From an uncultured Erysipelotrichales bacterium (lineage in GTDB: Bacteria; Bacillota_I; Bacilli_A; Erysipelotrichales; Coprobacillaceae): a DNA stretch of 18,973 nt. The stretch spans positions 1 to 18,973 of the forward strand of contig CAKVJS010000004.1 in the NCBI GenBank assembly GCA_934754755.1. The letters run 5' to 3'. This document shows positions 1 to 9,099 of this stretch, piece after piece; within the stretch, counting starts at the first letter, position 1, and every line of letters begins with the position of its first letter. The notes beneath the pieces were generated by a model. That model did not search any database. It had not been told where the DNA came from and saw only the letters and a program-made list of their open reading frames with translations. The translations under genes were made by a program, and so were the position numbers.

Positions 1-107
1 CCTTTAACTTCACTACCCTCTTGCCATAATTTTTGAAAGCTAATTGCTTTTTTCTTTTTTAACATGAGTGCATATGCAACATCAATCATTGAACCTTTAC
101 TATCCAT
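1..107 (-). CDS. rpoE: RNA polymerase delta subunit, N-terminal fragment (runs off the left edge)
   Basis: Only the first 35 codons lie in the window. Reading from ATG at 107 gives a start like MDSKGSMIDVAYALM, then a lysine run and ISFQKLWQEG. This resembles the HARE-HTH domain that opens the Firmicutes delta subunit, which binds RNA polymerase and affects promoter recycling and selectivity. An internal ATG seven codons in is an alternative start. The ribosome binding site (TAGGAGGG) overlaps the stop codon of argS, so the two genes are translationally close. argS followed by rpoE is a known Firmicutes order and supports the call. The acidic C-terminal half is outside the window, so the identification rests on a short match and on synteny. 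Confidence 0.7.
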   Translation of the reverse strand, partial: MDSKGSMIDVAYALMLKKKKAISFQKLWQEGSEVK

Positions 108-120
108 TGTAACTTCCCTC

Positions 121-1782
121 CTACATTGTTTCTGGTGCACTAACACCTAATAGTTCTAGTGCATTTTGTAATGTGATTTGGCTAGCTTTCACTAATGCCA
201 AGCGTTGTTTACTAAGATCTACTTCTTTTGTATCAATAACATAACAAGCACTATAAAAACTATGAAATACTTGTGCTAAGCGCTGTACATAATTCGCAAT
301 TTTATGTGGTGCGCGATTCGTTGCACTATCGATCAATTCTTGTCTAAAGGCATTTATATGCTTCGCTAAAGCAACTTCCTTTGGGTGAATCAATTTCTCA
401 AAGTGATCCGCTACCGTAATATCTGCCTTGTTTGCTTGTTCGAGAATAGAACACATCCGAGCATGTGCATATTGCGCATAGTAAACCGGATTTTCATTCG
501 ACTTTGATTTCGCTAAACCTAAGTCAAAATCAAAGGGCGTATTAGCTGCCTTACAAACAAAAAAGTAACGCGTTGCATCAACTCCGATATCATCCATAAG
601 ATTTTGCAATGTAACAGCATTTCCTGTTCGTTTCGACATTTTAACTTCCTTACCATTTTCAACCATGCGTACCATTTGTAGAATATCGATTTCTAATTGG
701 TTAGCATCATACCCTAGCGCCTGCATAGCCGCCTTCATCCGTTTAATATACCCATGATGATCAGCTCCCAAAAGATCCACTAAATTATCATACCCGCGTT
801 TATATTTATTTAAATGATAGGCAATATCCGGTGTTAAATACGTATAGGATCCGTCGCTTTTTTTAAGCACACGGTCTTTGTCATCACCAAACTTAGTGGA
901 AGCAAACCATAAGGCACCCTCTTGTTCATACGTATAGCCAGCTTTTTCTAATGCTTCTAAGGCTGGTTGGATCTGACTTTCAGCATATAAACTAGTTTCC
1001 GAAAACCACACATCAAAATGTACCCGAAATCTTTCTAATATATCTTTTAATTTTTGTAACTCCTGTTGTATTCCTTCCTTGCGAAAGAATACAAGTGCTT
1101 CTTCTTTGTCTACTTGGGTGTAGTGATCGCCTACATTTTCTTTGATCTTTTTTGCGATATCTTGAATATCCTTACCTTGGTATCCATCTTCTGGCACTTC
1201 TATTGAATAACCAAACAATTGCATATAACGGGCATATAGTGACAGTGCTAAATTATGGATTTGGTTTCCCGCATCGTTAATATAATATTCTCTTGTTACC
1301 GCAAAGCCAGCAGCCTTCATAATGCGACATAAGCTATCGCCAACAGCTGCTCCTTTAGCATGTCCTAAATGTAGATCACCGGTTGGATTGGCGGAAACAA
1401 ATTCAACATTATACTGTGTATTGTTCCCAAATGTACTCGATCCATATTTTTCTTTTTCTTCTATGACTTCATTTATAATCGACATGATTTCTTCTTTATT
1501 CATAAAGATGTTAATAAAGCCAGGCTTAGCAATTTCCATGCGGGCAATATTCCCTTTAGTAACATCTATATTTTCCACAATAGAAGATGCGATAAGAGCC
1601 GGATTCTTCTTTACTAGCTTGGTTAATTGCATCGCAATATTGGTTGCATAGTCGCCATGTTCTTCGTCTTTAGGAATTGCAATCACAATATCTTCCAATG
1701 CATAGGAATCCACCAATTGGCTACTTAGTATAGCTTCTAAAATAACTTCTTTTAAAGTTGTTTCGATTTTATTTATAGCCAT
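121..1782 (-). CDS. argS: Arginyl-tRNA synthetase
   Basis: Class I aminoacyl-tRNA synthetase that charges tRNA-Arg with arginine in the cytoplasm. The protein has 553 residues, normal for bacterial ArgS. Residues 1 to about 115 form the N-terminal additional domain that contacts the tRNA D-loop. The HIGH-type signature is HLGH at 138-141, inside the family block ANPTGDLHLGHAKGA. KMSKR is at 381-385. The C-terminal anticodon-binding DALR domain covers about 435-553 and ends with the typical LLGVSAPETM. The ATG at 1782 follows GGAGGAG at good spacing. The gene sits downstream of the groEL terminator and just ahead of rpoE. No T-box leader is visible in the short upstream region. Confidence 0.97.
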   Translation of the reverse strand: MAINKIETTLKEVILEAILSSQLVDSYALEDIVIAIPKDEEHGDYATNIAMQLTKLVKKNPALIASSIVENIDVTKGNIARMEIAKPGFINIFMNKEEIMSIINEVIEEKEKYGSSTFGNNTQYNVEFVSANPTGDLHLGHAKGAAVGDSLCRIMKAAGFAVTREYYINDAGNQIHNLALSLYARYMQLFGYSIEVPEDGYQGKDIQDIAKKIKENVGDHYTQVDKEEALVFFRKEGIQQELQKLKDILERFRVHFDVWFSETSLYAESQIQPALEALEKAGYTYEQEGALWFASTKFGDDKDRVLKKSDGSYTYLTPDIAYHLNKYKRGYDNLVDLLGADHHGYIKRMKAAMQALGYDANQLEIDILQMVRMVENGKEVKMSKRTGNAVTLQNLMDDIGVDATRYFFVCKAANTPFDFDLGLAKSKSNENPVYYAQYAHARMCSILEQANKADITVADHFEKLIHPKEVALAKHINAFRQELIDSATNRAPHKIANYVQRLAQVFHSFYSACYVIDTKEVDLSKQRLALVKASQITLQNALELLGVSAPETM

Positions 1783-1812
1783 ATTTTCTCCTCCATTGAA
1801 TATATCCCCTAT

Positions 1813-1841
1813 AACGTATCATCAAACTTCTATGAAGTCAA
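1813..1841 (-). promoter_or_regulatory. Possible argS-rpoE promoter
   Basis: On the minus strand TTGACT (1841-1836) is followed after 17 bases by TACGTT (1818-1813). The -35 box is good and the -10 box is poor. It lies between the groEL terminator and the argS ribosome binding site, which is where a promoter is expected. Inference from position and partial match only. Confidence 0.35.
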
Positions 1842-1869
1842 TAATTTCAAAAATTTTTTATTCTTGCAT

Positions 1870-1895
1870 AAAAAAAGATACACAAGATGTGTACC
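1870..1895 (-). terminator. Rho-independent terminator of groESL
   Basis: Minus-strand RNA forms an 8-bp stem, GGTACACA with TGTGTATC (one G-U pair), and a 3-base loop, followed at once by seven U. It starts 10 bases after the groEL stop codon and separates groESL from argS. Confidence 0.88.
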
Positions 1896-1905
1896 TCCTT
1901 TTCCA

Positions 1906-3534
<1,629 letters not shown>

Positions 3535-3792
3535 CTATTCTACAATCGCCAAAATTTCTTTTTCTTCTACAATAACGTATTCTTCATCCTGCATAGTTAA
3601 AGTAGTGCCTGCATACTCTTTATATACGACTTTCATGCCTTCGCTAAGGCTATCTACATCGTTAGACACGGCGATAACCGTAGCGATGTTATTGGCGTGT
3701 TCTTTTTCGCTTGTCAGGATAATCCCGCTAGCTGTTGTATTTTCAATTTCTTCTTTTTGCAAGATAATATTTTTATTTAATGGTTTTAACAT
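3535..3792 (-). CDS. groS: Co-chaperonin GroES (Hsp10)
   Basis: GroES caps the GroEL cavity as a heptameric ring. I place the start at ATG 3792 (MLKPLNKNI) because AAAGGAGGA lies just before it. The in-frame ATG at 3825 has no such site and would lie inside the CIRCE operator. This gives 85 residues, somewhat shorter than the usual 94 or so. The mobile loop that docks on GroEL is recognisable (ENTTASGIILTSEKEH) with the hydrophobic IIL tripeptide. The centre is divergent: the common KPQ segment is missing and the usual VGDKVLF block reads EGMKVVYKEYAGTTL. The gene is 12 bases upstream of groEL. Confidence 0.93.
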   Translation of the reverse strand: MLKPLNKNIILQKEEIENTTASGIILTSEKEHANNIATVIAVSNDVDSLSEGMKVVYKEYAGTTLTMQDEEYVIVEEKEILAIVE

Positions 3793-3811
3793 ACTGATTC
3801 CTCCTTTGCTT

Positions 3812-3838
3812 TTAGCACTCACCATTTTGGATTGCTAA
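3812..3838 (-). promoter_or_regulatory. CIRCE operator (HrcA site) of groESL
   Basis: TTAGCACTC, nine bases, then GATTGCTAA. The consensus is TTAGCACTC-N9-GAGTGCTAA, so the left arm is perfect and the right arm has one mismatch (T for G). It lies 19 bases upstream of the groES start, between the likely -10 box and the ribosome binding site, as in other HrcA-controlled groESL operons. HrcA itself is not in the window. Confidence 0.88.
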
Positions 3839-3840
3839 CA

Positions 3841-3846
3841 AGTATA
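3841..3846 (-). promoter_or_regulatory. Likely -10 box of the groESL promoter
   Basis: TATACT on the minus strand would place the transcription start inside the CIRCE element, the usual geometry. No acceptable -35 box exists 15-18 bases upstream; the tandem 11-bp repeat occupies that place. A good TTGACA at 3890-3885 is too far for this -10 box and has no good -10 box of its own. The promoter assignment is tentative. Confidence 0.4.
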
Positions 3847-3859
3847 TATTGTCTCCTGA

Positions 3860-3881
3860 ATATGAACTTTATATGAACTTT
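3860..3881. repeat. Perfect tandem 11-bp direct repeat upstream of groESL
   Basis: ATATGAACTTT occurs twice in direct contact (3860-3870 and 3871-3881). The period of one helical turn puts both copies on the same DNA face. The repeat covers the -35 region of the likely groESL promoter. It does not match the CtsR heptad pair (period 10, RGTCAAA). A role as a second operator or activator site is inference. Confidence 0.7.
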
Positions 3882-3965
3882 TAATGTCAAATATAAAAAT
3901 TATCATACCCAATTACTGACATCAATAGTATAGCGTCCTTGTCCCTCCAATTTTGTCAATTCACG

Positions 3966-4005
3966 AAAAAACATAGATCATAGTAAAACCTACAATCTAT
4001 GTTTT
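3966..4005 (-). terminator. Terminator after cutC
   Basis: A perfect 11-bp inverted repeat, AAAACATAGAT (3968-3978) and ATCTATGTTTT (3995-4005), with a 16-base loop. On the minus strand it ends in six U. It begins a few bases after the cutC stop and would end the PTS operon before groESL. The stem is AT-rich and the loop long, so efficiency may be moderate. Confidence 0.7.
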
Positions 4006-4009
4006 ATGA

Positions 4010-4744
4010 CTACTTACACAAGGTATCTACGAGAGCACTCACTTCTTCTACAGATACAATATCATAATCACTTTCGTGTGCACCATTATGATAACTATAA
4101 CTTACATGTGTAATGGTAGTTGGATCTTCTTGCCAAGCCTTACAAGAAGAATGGACTTGGCTAACGCCTGTATAGGCCACTAACTCTTTCGCATTTGTCG
4201 TGCGAATACCACTCCCTGGTAATATTTCAATTTTATCTCCATATTCTTGTTGTAACATTTTGATGCAATCTTTCCCTTCCATCGCGGTATTTTTCATGCC
4301 GCTAGTAAGCAGGCGATCAACCTGTAAAGACAACAATGTTTCCATGCTTTTTTGTGGATTTGTACTACAGTCAAAGGCGCGATGGAAAACAGCTTCCTTA
4401 TTATAGCGATGTACAAGCGTAACAAACTCTTTTGTTCGCTTTTCATCAATGGAAGCATCCGCTAGTAAAAAACCAAACGCCAAACCATCTGCACCATTTT
4501 CTAGTAATACCTTTGCTTCCTCTACCATTTGTTCATATTGTCGATCACTATAACAGAACCCGGCATCACGCATTCGCACCATACAAATAACGGGAAAGGA
4601 AGTATGTTTCTTAACGAGTCGCAAACAGGCGACTGTCGGCGTTAATCCACCAAGATGCAAGGCACTATTTAATTCAATGCGATGCGCTCCACCGATATGG
4701 GCATGCAAAGCATCTTCAAAACTACCACAACATACTTCTAACAT
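4010..4744 (-). CDS. cutC: CutC family TIM-barrel protein
   Basis: The 244-residue product matches the CutC family along its length: MLEVCCGSFEDALHAHIGGAHRIEL at the N-terminus, LHLGGLTPTVACLRL, ICMVRMRDAGFCYSD (family form MIRPRGGDFxYSD), a central ENGADGLAFGFL, HRAFD and a late GSGIRTTNAKEL. The family is named for copper homeostasis, but its biochemical role is unsettled and the fold is that of a TIM-barrel enzyme. The ATG follows AAGGAAGAAGG. The gene lies 57 bases after the C-S lyase gene on the same strand and before a terminator, so it is probably the last gene of the PTS operon. A TATAAT at 4795-4790 could give an extra internal promoter. In this context an enzymatic role on the PTS-derived substrate seems as likely as copper handling (inference). 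Confidence 0.9.
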   Translation of the reverse strand: MLEVCCGSFEDALHAHIGGAHRIELNSALHLGGLTPTVACLRLVKKHTSFPVICMVRMRDAGFCYSDRQYEQMVEEAKVLLENGADGLAFGFLLADASIDEKRTKEFVTLVHRYNKEAVFHRAFDCSTNPQKSMETLLSLQVDRLLTSGMKNTAMEGKDCIKMLQQEYGDKIEILPGSGIRTTNAKELVAYTGVSQVHSSCKAWQEDPTTITHVSYSYHNGAHESDYDIVSVEEVSALVDTLCK

Positions 4745-4801
4745 TGTATTTCCTTCTTCCTTTTACTTATAGGGTTTCACATTGCTTATATTATATACTT
4801 C

Positions 4802-5977
4802 TTATTTTTGATACAGGCTATCCATAGCCTTCTTCACTCGTTGCATTCCTTCTTCTAATTTACTTCTAGGACAACCACAATTTAAACGTAAATACTTATC
4901 TTGCCCGTATACTTCACCACGCATAATACCTACCTCACCAACATGAATCAATGCCTCTTGGATGGCGTCTTGACTAAACGGCACATTCGTACAATCGATC
5001 CATGCTAGATAGGTGGCCTGTGGCATAATAAAATGAATATCTGGCAAATGTTCTTCTAAAAAGTTTTTCACATAGGTAAAGTTTTCATATATATATTGTA
5101 CTAATTCTTCTACATAATAATCACATTCATTATACGCACTCATCGTTGCATGAATACCAAGTAAACTTGCTGAATTCACAAAGTCCTGGTGTCTTGTCCG
5201 GTGGACAAAACGTTCGTATACTTCTTTATTACTAATACAAGCGTAACTTCCGATTAAGCTTGGAAAATTAAAAGTCTTGCTACCCGACGAAAGAACATAT
5301 ATATCTTCATACGTATCGAGAAAAGATAACATAGAATGGTGGGTATGGTTAGGCATAATAACATCCATATGGATTTCATCACTAATAATCGGAATTTGAT
5401 ACTTTTTACAAAGGGATACTATTTTGGTTAACTCTTCTTTGGTAAATACCTTACCTGTTGGATTATGGGGTGAACATAGCAAGAATACCTTAGCATTCTT
5501 AATTTTATTTTCCATATCCACAAAATCCATTTCATATTTATCATTATGACAAGTTAAAGAAGATGTTATTAACTTACGATCATTGTCTTCAATAACATGG
5601 AAAAAGGCATCGTACATTGGTTTTAATACAAATACGCCATCTTTTGGTTTACTTAAAATATCCAATAATACTTTTAATGAATAAATGACGGATGGACTAT
5701 AAGCAATCCAGTCTTCCTGCACGGTGCAGTGTAAACGCCGTTGAAAATAATTCGTAATAGCACTTTTAAAAGCATGGTGATTCCATCGAGTGTATCCATA
5801 TATTTGTTGTTCTAGTGCTTTTTGTAACTGCGTATATACTTCCACCGGTATCTTAAAATCGGTATCGGATATGGAAAAGGGTAGAATATTCGCTTTTCCA
5901 AATCGATCTTGGATATAATCCCATTGTGTACAATACGTATTATATCGATCTACTACTTCATCAAAATTATGCTTCAT
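4802..5977 (-). CDS. MalY/PatB-type PLP-dependent C-S beta-lyase (aminotransferase fold)
   Basis: Fold-type I PLP enzyme of 391 residues in the MalY/PatB (cystathionine beta-lyase) group of class I/II aminotransferases. Visible features: FSISDTDFKIP near residue 40 (family WVADMDF), YGYTRW at 60-65, the NPTG motif at 172-175 in CSPHNPTGKVF, SDEIHMD at 199-205, the PLP lysine K234 in SGSKTFNFPS, the TYLAWIDCT block near 322-330 and the carboxylate-binding R364 in LRLNCGCP. Members split cysteine S-conjugates or cystathionine to a thiol, pyruvate and ammonia. E. coli MalY is also encoded beside a PTS gene (malX). The ATG follows AGAGGAACG, 11 bases after the IIC stop, so it is co-transcribed with the transporter. 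Confidence 0.9.
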   Translation of the reverse strand: MKHNFDEVVDRYNTYCTQWDYIQDRFGKANILPFSISDTDFKIPVEVYTQLQKALEQQIYGYTRWNHHAFKSAITNYFQRRLHCTVQEDWIAYSPSVIYSLKVLLDILSKPKDGVFVLKPMYDAFFHVIEDNDRKLITSSLTCHNDKYEMDFVDMENKIKNAKVFLLCSPHNPTGKVFTKEELTKIVSLCKKYQIPIISDEIHMDVIMPNHTHHSMLSFLDTYEDIYVLSSGSKTFNFPSLIGSYACISNKEVYERFVHRTRHQDFVNSASLLGIHATMSAYNECDYYVEELVQYIYENFTYVKNFLEEHLPDIHFIMPQATYLAWIDCTNVPFSQDAIQEALIHVGEVGIMRGEVYGQDKYLRLNCGCPRSKLEEGMQRVKKAMDSLYQK

Positions 5978-5988
5978 ATACGTTCCTC

Positions 5989-7299
5989 TTAAAAGTCTAA
6001 ATCTAATTCATCTAAAATATCTTGATCTTCAGAAGATACAGCTTTTTTATTTTCCTTTTTCGTTATGTTTTGTTTTTCAAAAATCTTAAAGAATGGATAC
6101 CATACTAAAATTGATCCGATCATTTGGAAGGCACACACAACAATACTTAACCAATGCCCATTCACTAGGAATCCTTCTAAGAATACTCCTACATACGGTG
6201 GGGTAAAAAATGGCTTCGCTAAGATACCAGCCCACATTAGAAAGGCCGGGAAAGATCCTAAAATCGCACCACCTAAAACATATGGTAAGAAGAACGTTGG
6301 ATTTAAGACAATCGGTCCACCAAATATAATCGGCTCATTGATACCAAATAAGGCGGGTATTAAAGCGACTCGACCGACACTCTTATAGGCCTTGTTTTTG
6401 GATAATAGGAACCAAAAGACTAAACCAAAGGTAACCCCAGCTCCGGTAAAGTTACCAAACGCACTACTCATACCTTGCGTATAAAAGTGAGGTAATGGAT
6501 TTCCACTTTTCATTGCTTCAATATTTTCAGATAAAAATTGCGTTGCAATCGGTGATGTAATAGCACCCAGTACCGATGGGTGAATACCGAAGAAAAATAA
6601 AGAACAACATAATATCTGTAAGAAGAAAAACATAAAAGGATTATCCATAGAACCAATTAATGGTCGTAATACTGGCGTTAATACTTCTGGTGGTAACACA
6701 TGGAATACGTATAAGGATAAAATACGTAACAGTCCAAAGACACCAACGATAATAACCGAAACCGGAATGGCTTCAAAAGAACTTGATACAAAGTCTGGAA
6801 CATCTTCTGGCATCCGGATGGTAAAGTTCTTCTTTTTACACCACCGATATAATTCCACCGATAATAGGCCGGCCAGAATAGCCATAAATAATCCTTTTGG
6901 ACCAAAGTATGTCATATCAATTCCATCACCTGTTTTTTGGAACACAAGTAAGAAGAATCCAACAACACCCATAACCATACATCCTGGAATATATTGTTTA
7001 TAATGTGTCCCTAGAAAATAGGTGATACAGGCACAGACGTAGATACTCATCATCGCCATCGTAACTAAATACGGAATATTAATATTTTCTTCATTTTGTA
7101 TAATAAATGAAGATATCGCATTGTGTTTCCCAATCATATTTGGAATGGCAGCAGGCACCAAACATAAACTTCCTATAATTAAAATTGGGGTCATCGCTAC
7201 CATGGATTTTTTAACCGCATTTAAATGGGGTTGTTTGTCCATTTTATTAGCGATAGGGGTGATATAACGCTGCATAAATGCTTCAAAACCAGTAAACAT
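5989..7299 (-). CDS. PTS lactose/cellobiose-family transporter, IIC component
   Basis: Membrane permease of a phosphotransferase system: it moves the sugar through the membrane while IIB phosphorylates it. The 436-residue protein has about ten hydrophobic segments. It starts with the family-typical amphipathic FEAFMQRYITPIANKMDKQPHLNAVKKSM. The glucose-superfamily signature GINEPIIFGGPIVLNP is in the second half with its conserved Glu. The tail is hydrophilic and acidic (QDILDELDLDF). IIC is a separate polypeptide, as in the cellobiose (Cel) arrangement. The ATG follows AGGAGA. Substrates in this family are mostly beta-linked disaccharides or chitobiose, but the operon has no glycosidase, so the substrate cannot be named. 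Confidence 0.93.
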   Translation of the reverse strand: MFTGFEAFMQRYITPIANKMDKQPHLNAVKKSMVAMTPILIIGSLCLVPAAIPNMIGKHNAISSFIIQNEENINIPYLVTMAMMSIYVCACITYFLGTHYKQYIPGCMVMGVVGFFLLVFQKTGDGIDMTYFGPKGLFMAILAGLLSVELYRWCKKKNFTIRMPEDVPDFVSSSFEAIPVSVIIVGVFGLLRILSLYVFHVLPPEVLTPVLRPLIGSMDNPFMFFFLQILCCSLFFFGIHPSVLGAITSPIATQFLSENIEAMKSGNPLPHFYTQGMSSAFGNFTGAGVTFGLVFWFLLSKNKAYKSVGRVALIPALFGINEPIIFGGPIVLNPTFFLPYVLGGAILGSFPAFLMWAGILAKPFFTPPYVGVFLEGFLVNGHWLSIVVCAFQMIGSILVWYPFFKIFEKQNITKKENKKAVSSEDQDILDELDLDF

Positions 7300-7347
7300 T
7301 GCATGTCTCCTATCTTATATCTCTATTTTTTATTTTTATGTTTCTCT

Positions 7348-7674
7348 TTATTGTTGCGCTTTTTTATACGCAACTAACGCCATCTTTAAGGCTGTTGCTC
7401 CATCCATGCTACCGTATGTTTCTTGATCGATAATAACATAAGGAATTTTTTTGGGATTAATGATTGGTGTAATCGCATCCAAACGGTGCGCTACCTGTGG
7501 TCCCAATACTAATACGTCTGTATCATCTACTTCCGTTTCTAATAAATCGGTTGGGATTGCTTTAAACGTAAAATCTTCATCTTTTAATTTTTGACTATTG
7601 TGGACTGTTTTTTTCATACTATCCATTAACATGGTTGTTGATAAACCACCAGAACAACATAATAATATTTTCAT
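7348..7674 (-). CDS. PTS lactose/cellobiose-family IIB component
   Basis: Cytoplasmic phosphocarrier of about 108 residues that takes phosphate from IIA and passes it to the sugar. The N-terminal P-loop is MKILLCCSGGLSTTMLMDSM; the phospho-cysteine is by analogy the second of the Cys pair (C7, directly before Ser). LVLGPQVAHRL and the C-terminal alpha/beta segments fit the Cel-type IIB fold. I choose ATG 7674 over the in-frame ATG at 7704. GGAGGAG lies at proper distance inside the end of the IIA gene, and the start follows the IIA stop by one base. Tight coupling with IIA is expected. Confidence 0.94.
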   Translation of the reverse strand: MKILLCCSGGLSTTMLMDSMKKTVHNSQKLKDEDFTFKAIPTDLLETEVDDTDVLVLGPQVAHRLDAITPIINPKKIPYVIIDQETYGSMDGATALKMALVAYKKAQQ

Positions 7675-7675
7675 C

Positions 7676-7996
7676 TTACTTCTCCTCCTTCGCTTCAAAT
7701 ACATCGACTAACATTTCAATTAAATCTCTCGCTAATTGCGCACACATATAATGATCTTGGGCATGTACCATTAATAGATTCACAATAGGACTTTCTACAT
7801 CTTCTTGAAATTGGGCTTGAATTAAATTCGTTTGCGTTTGATGCGCCACAATGTCGGCTTCCCTTGATTGTTTTAATAAATCCTTTGCCTCTTCATATTT
7901 GTTTTCTTTTACTTTTTGTAAGGCCGCAAATGCTTTTGCTTTACTGTCTCCAGATCCCGCAATAATGGCCATGACTTGTTTTTCTTGTTCACTCAT
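7676..7996 (-). CDS. PTS lactose/cellobiose-family IIA component
   Basis: Small helical phosphocarrier (106 residues) that receives phosphate from HPr. The family block LLMVHAQDHYM is present, with the phospho-histidine H78 in the VHAQDH motif; the lactose IIA histidine has the same number. The middle (NKYEEAKDLLKQSREADIVAHQTQT) is the usual second helix of the three-helix bundle that forms a trimer. The gene follows the M42 peptidase gene by 14 bases with an AGAAAGAA ribosome binding site. Its last codons hold the ribosome binding site of IIB. Confidence 0.94.
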   Translation of the reverse strand: MSEQEKQVMAIIAGSGDSKAKAFAALQKVKENKYEEAKDLLKQSREADIVAHQTQTNLIQAQFQEDVESPIVNLLMVHAQDHYMCAQLARDLIEMLVDVFEAKEEK

Positions 7997-8010
7997 ATTC
8001 TTTCTTTCTC

Positions 8011-9033
8011 CTAATTAAACTGCTTTATTTTACTAAAGGTAGACGCATCAAGGGTCGCGATGATGGCCTCTATTTGTTGCATTAAACTTTCCATATCACG
8101 CACATCAAAAATGGAATAACTGCCATGGCAATAGTGCAATGGAACACCTAAAACAACAGCTAATTTACCACCATTGAATAGATGGCTCAACGCACCATCG
8201 GTACCCCCTCCCGCAAACATATCGCATTGGAAGGCAATATTGTGTTGCGCTGATAATTCTTTTAAATAGGTAATTAATTTTGGGTTGGGAATCATTGTTT
8301 TATCATATTGCACTAACAAATACCCTTGCCCTAATTTTCGATGGTTTTCAAAGTCCGCAATATTTTCCTTTGTACTCGCTACATCAATTACAAAGATAAT
8401 ATCAGGATCGACTAGATCACTGACACATTTTCCACCTCTAGCACCCACTTCTTCACTACTCGTATAGCCAAAGTAGAGATCATTGGGATGCTTGATAGAA
8501 GACATAGTACGATCTAATTGGCTAAGAATGTAACAACCAATGCGATCATCGACTGCCTTAGCCATCATACGGTTGTCATTTAATTGACACGTTTCACTGG
8601 CGAAAGTGACCATATCACCAATCGCAATATGTCGATCGATAATTTCTTGGGAACTATCAACACCAATATCAATATACAATCGATCATGACTTGTTTGTAG
8701 TAGACCAATATAGCTTTCGTTCTGTTGTGTCGTAATTACTACCTTTTGATAACTTTTGGCACGATTGTCTACATTTCCGATTGGAATGACATAAATATAC
8801 CCATCCGGACTAATATGTTGTACCATAAACCCAACTTCATCCATATGACTCATAAACAAAATTTTAGGTCCGCATCCTGGGTGATGTACAATCACACTTC
8901 CTAGGCCATCATACGTAACATCCCCGGTTGCATCTTTGACGATTAGATCGCGCACTTGTGTTTCCCTGGTAGCAATCGCATGCACGTCGAAAAATTGTTT
9001 CATTACATCGATATCCACTTTATATTTTCCCAT
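8011..9033 (-). CDS. M42 family metallopeptidase (FrvX/SgcX/YpdE type)
   Basis: Cytoplasmic dinuclear metal-dependent aminopeptidase or deacylase; relatives were once misnamed endoglucanase M. The 340-residue product shows the M42 ligands: H63 and D65 in SHMDEVG, the bridging Asp in KAVDDRIGC (about 162), catalytic Glu194 and metal-binding Glu195 in TSSEEVGARGG, D217 in VIDVAS and H303 in LHYCHGS. A GGGTDGALSH block precedes the last ligand. E. coli FrvX, SgcX and YpdE belong to the same family and are also encoded in PTS operons, so the enzyme may act on an imported conjugate rather than on general peptides (inference). The ATG at 9033 has no ribosome binding site next to it. A strong one lies 33 bases upstream beyond a hairpin; M11 is an alternative start. 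Confidence 0.92.
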   Translation of the reverse strand: MGKYKVDIDVMKQFFDVHAIATRETQVRDLIVKDATGDVTYDGLGSVIVHHPGCGPKILFMSHMDEVGFMVQHISPDGYIYVIPIGNVDNRAKSYQKVVITTQQNESYIGLLQTSHDRLYIDIGVDSSQEIIDRHIAIGDMVTFASETCQLNDNRMMAKAVDDRIGCYILSQLDRTMSSIKHPNDLYFGYTSSEEVGARGGKCVSDLVDPDIIFVIDVASTKENIADFENHRKLGQGYLLVQYDKTMIPNPKLITYLKELSAQHNIAFQCDMFAGGGTDGALSHLFNGGKLAVVLGVPLHYCHGSYSIFDVRDMESLMQQIEAIIATLDASTFSKIKQFN

Positions 9034-9038
9034 ATCGC

Positions 9039-9077
9039 GATAATAGAAAGAACCTATTACCTTTTTTCACCCCCTTT
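9039..9077 (-). promoter_or_regulatory. Distant ribosome binding site and spacer hairpin before the M42 gene
   Basis: AAAGGGGGTGA (9077-9067) ends 33 bases before the ATG. Between them the RNA can form an 8-bp stem, GGTAATAG with CTATTATC (one G-U pair), with a 7-base loop (9061-9039). Folding would bring the ribosome binding site to about 10 bases from the ATG. No other good site is near the start. Confidence 0.5.
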
Positions 9078-9099
9078 ATCCACTTCTTTTTCCTATGTT

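Noticed and set aside
1322..1651. Plus-strand open frame of 109 codons opposite argS
   Set aside because: It lies fully antisense to a clear argS, has no family resemblance and no ribosome binding site; low GC genes often leave such antisense frames.
1783..1870. T-box leader before argS
   Set aside because: The gap is under 100 bases and has no T-box sequence or antiterminator.
3860..3890. CtsR operator before groESL
   Set aside because: The repeat period is 11 rather than 10 and the unit differs from RGTCAAA.
8011..9033. Endoglucanase as function of the M42 gene
   Set aside because: This is an old misannotation of the family; the metal ligands H63, D65, E194, E195, D217 and H303 are those of M42 peptidases.
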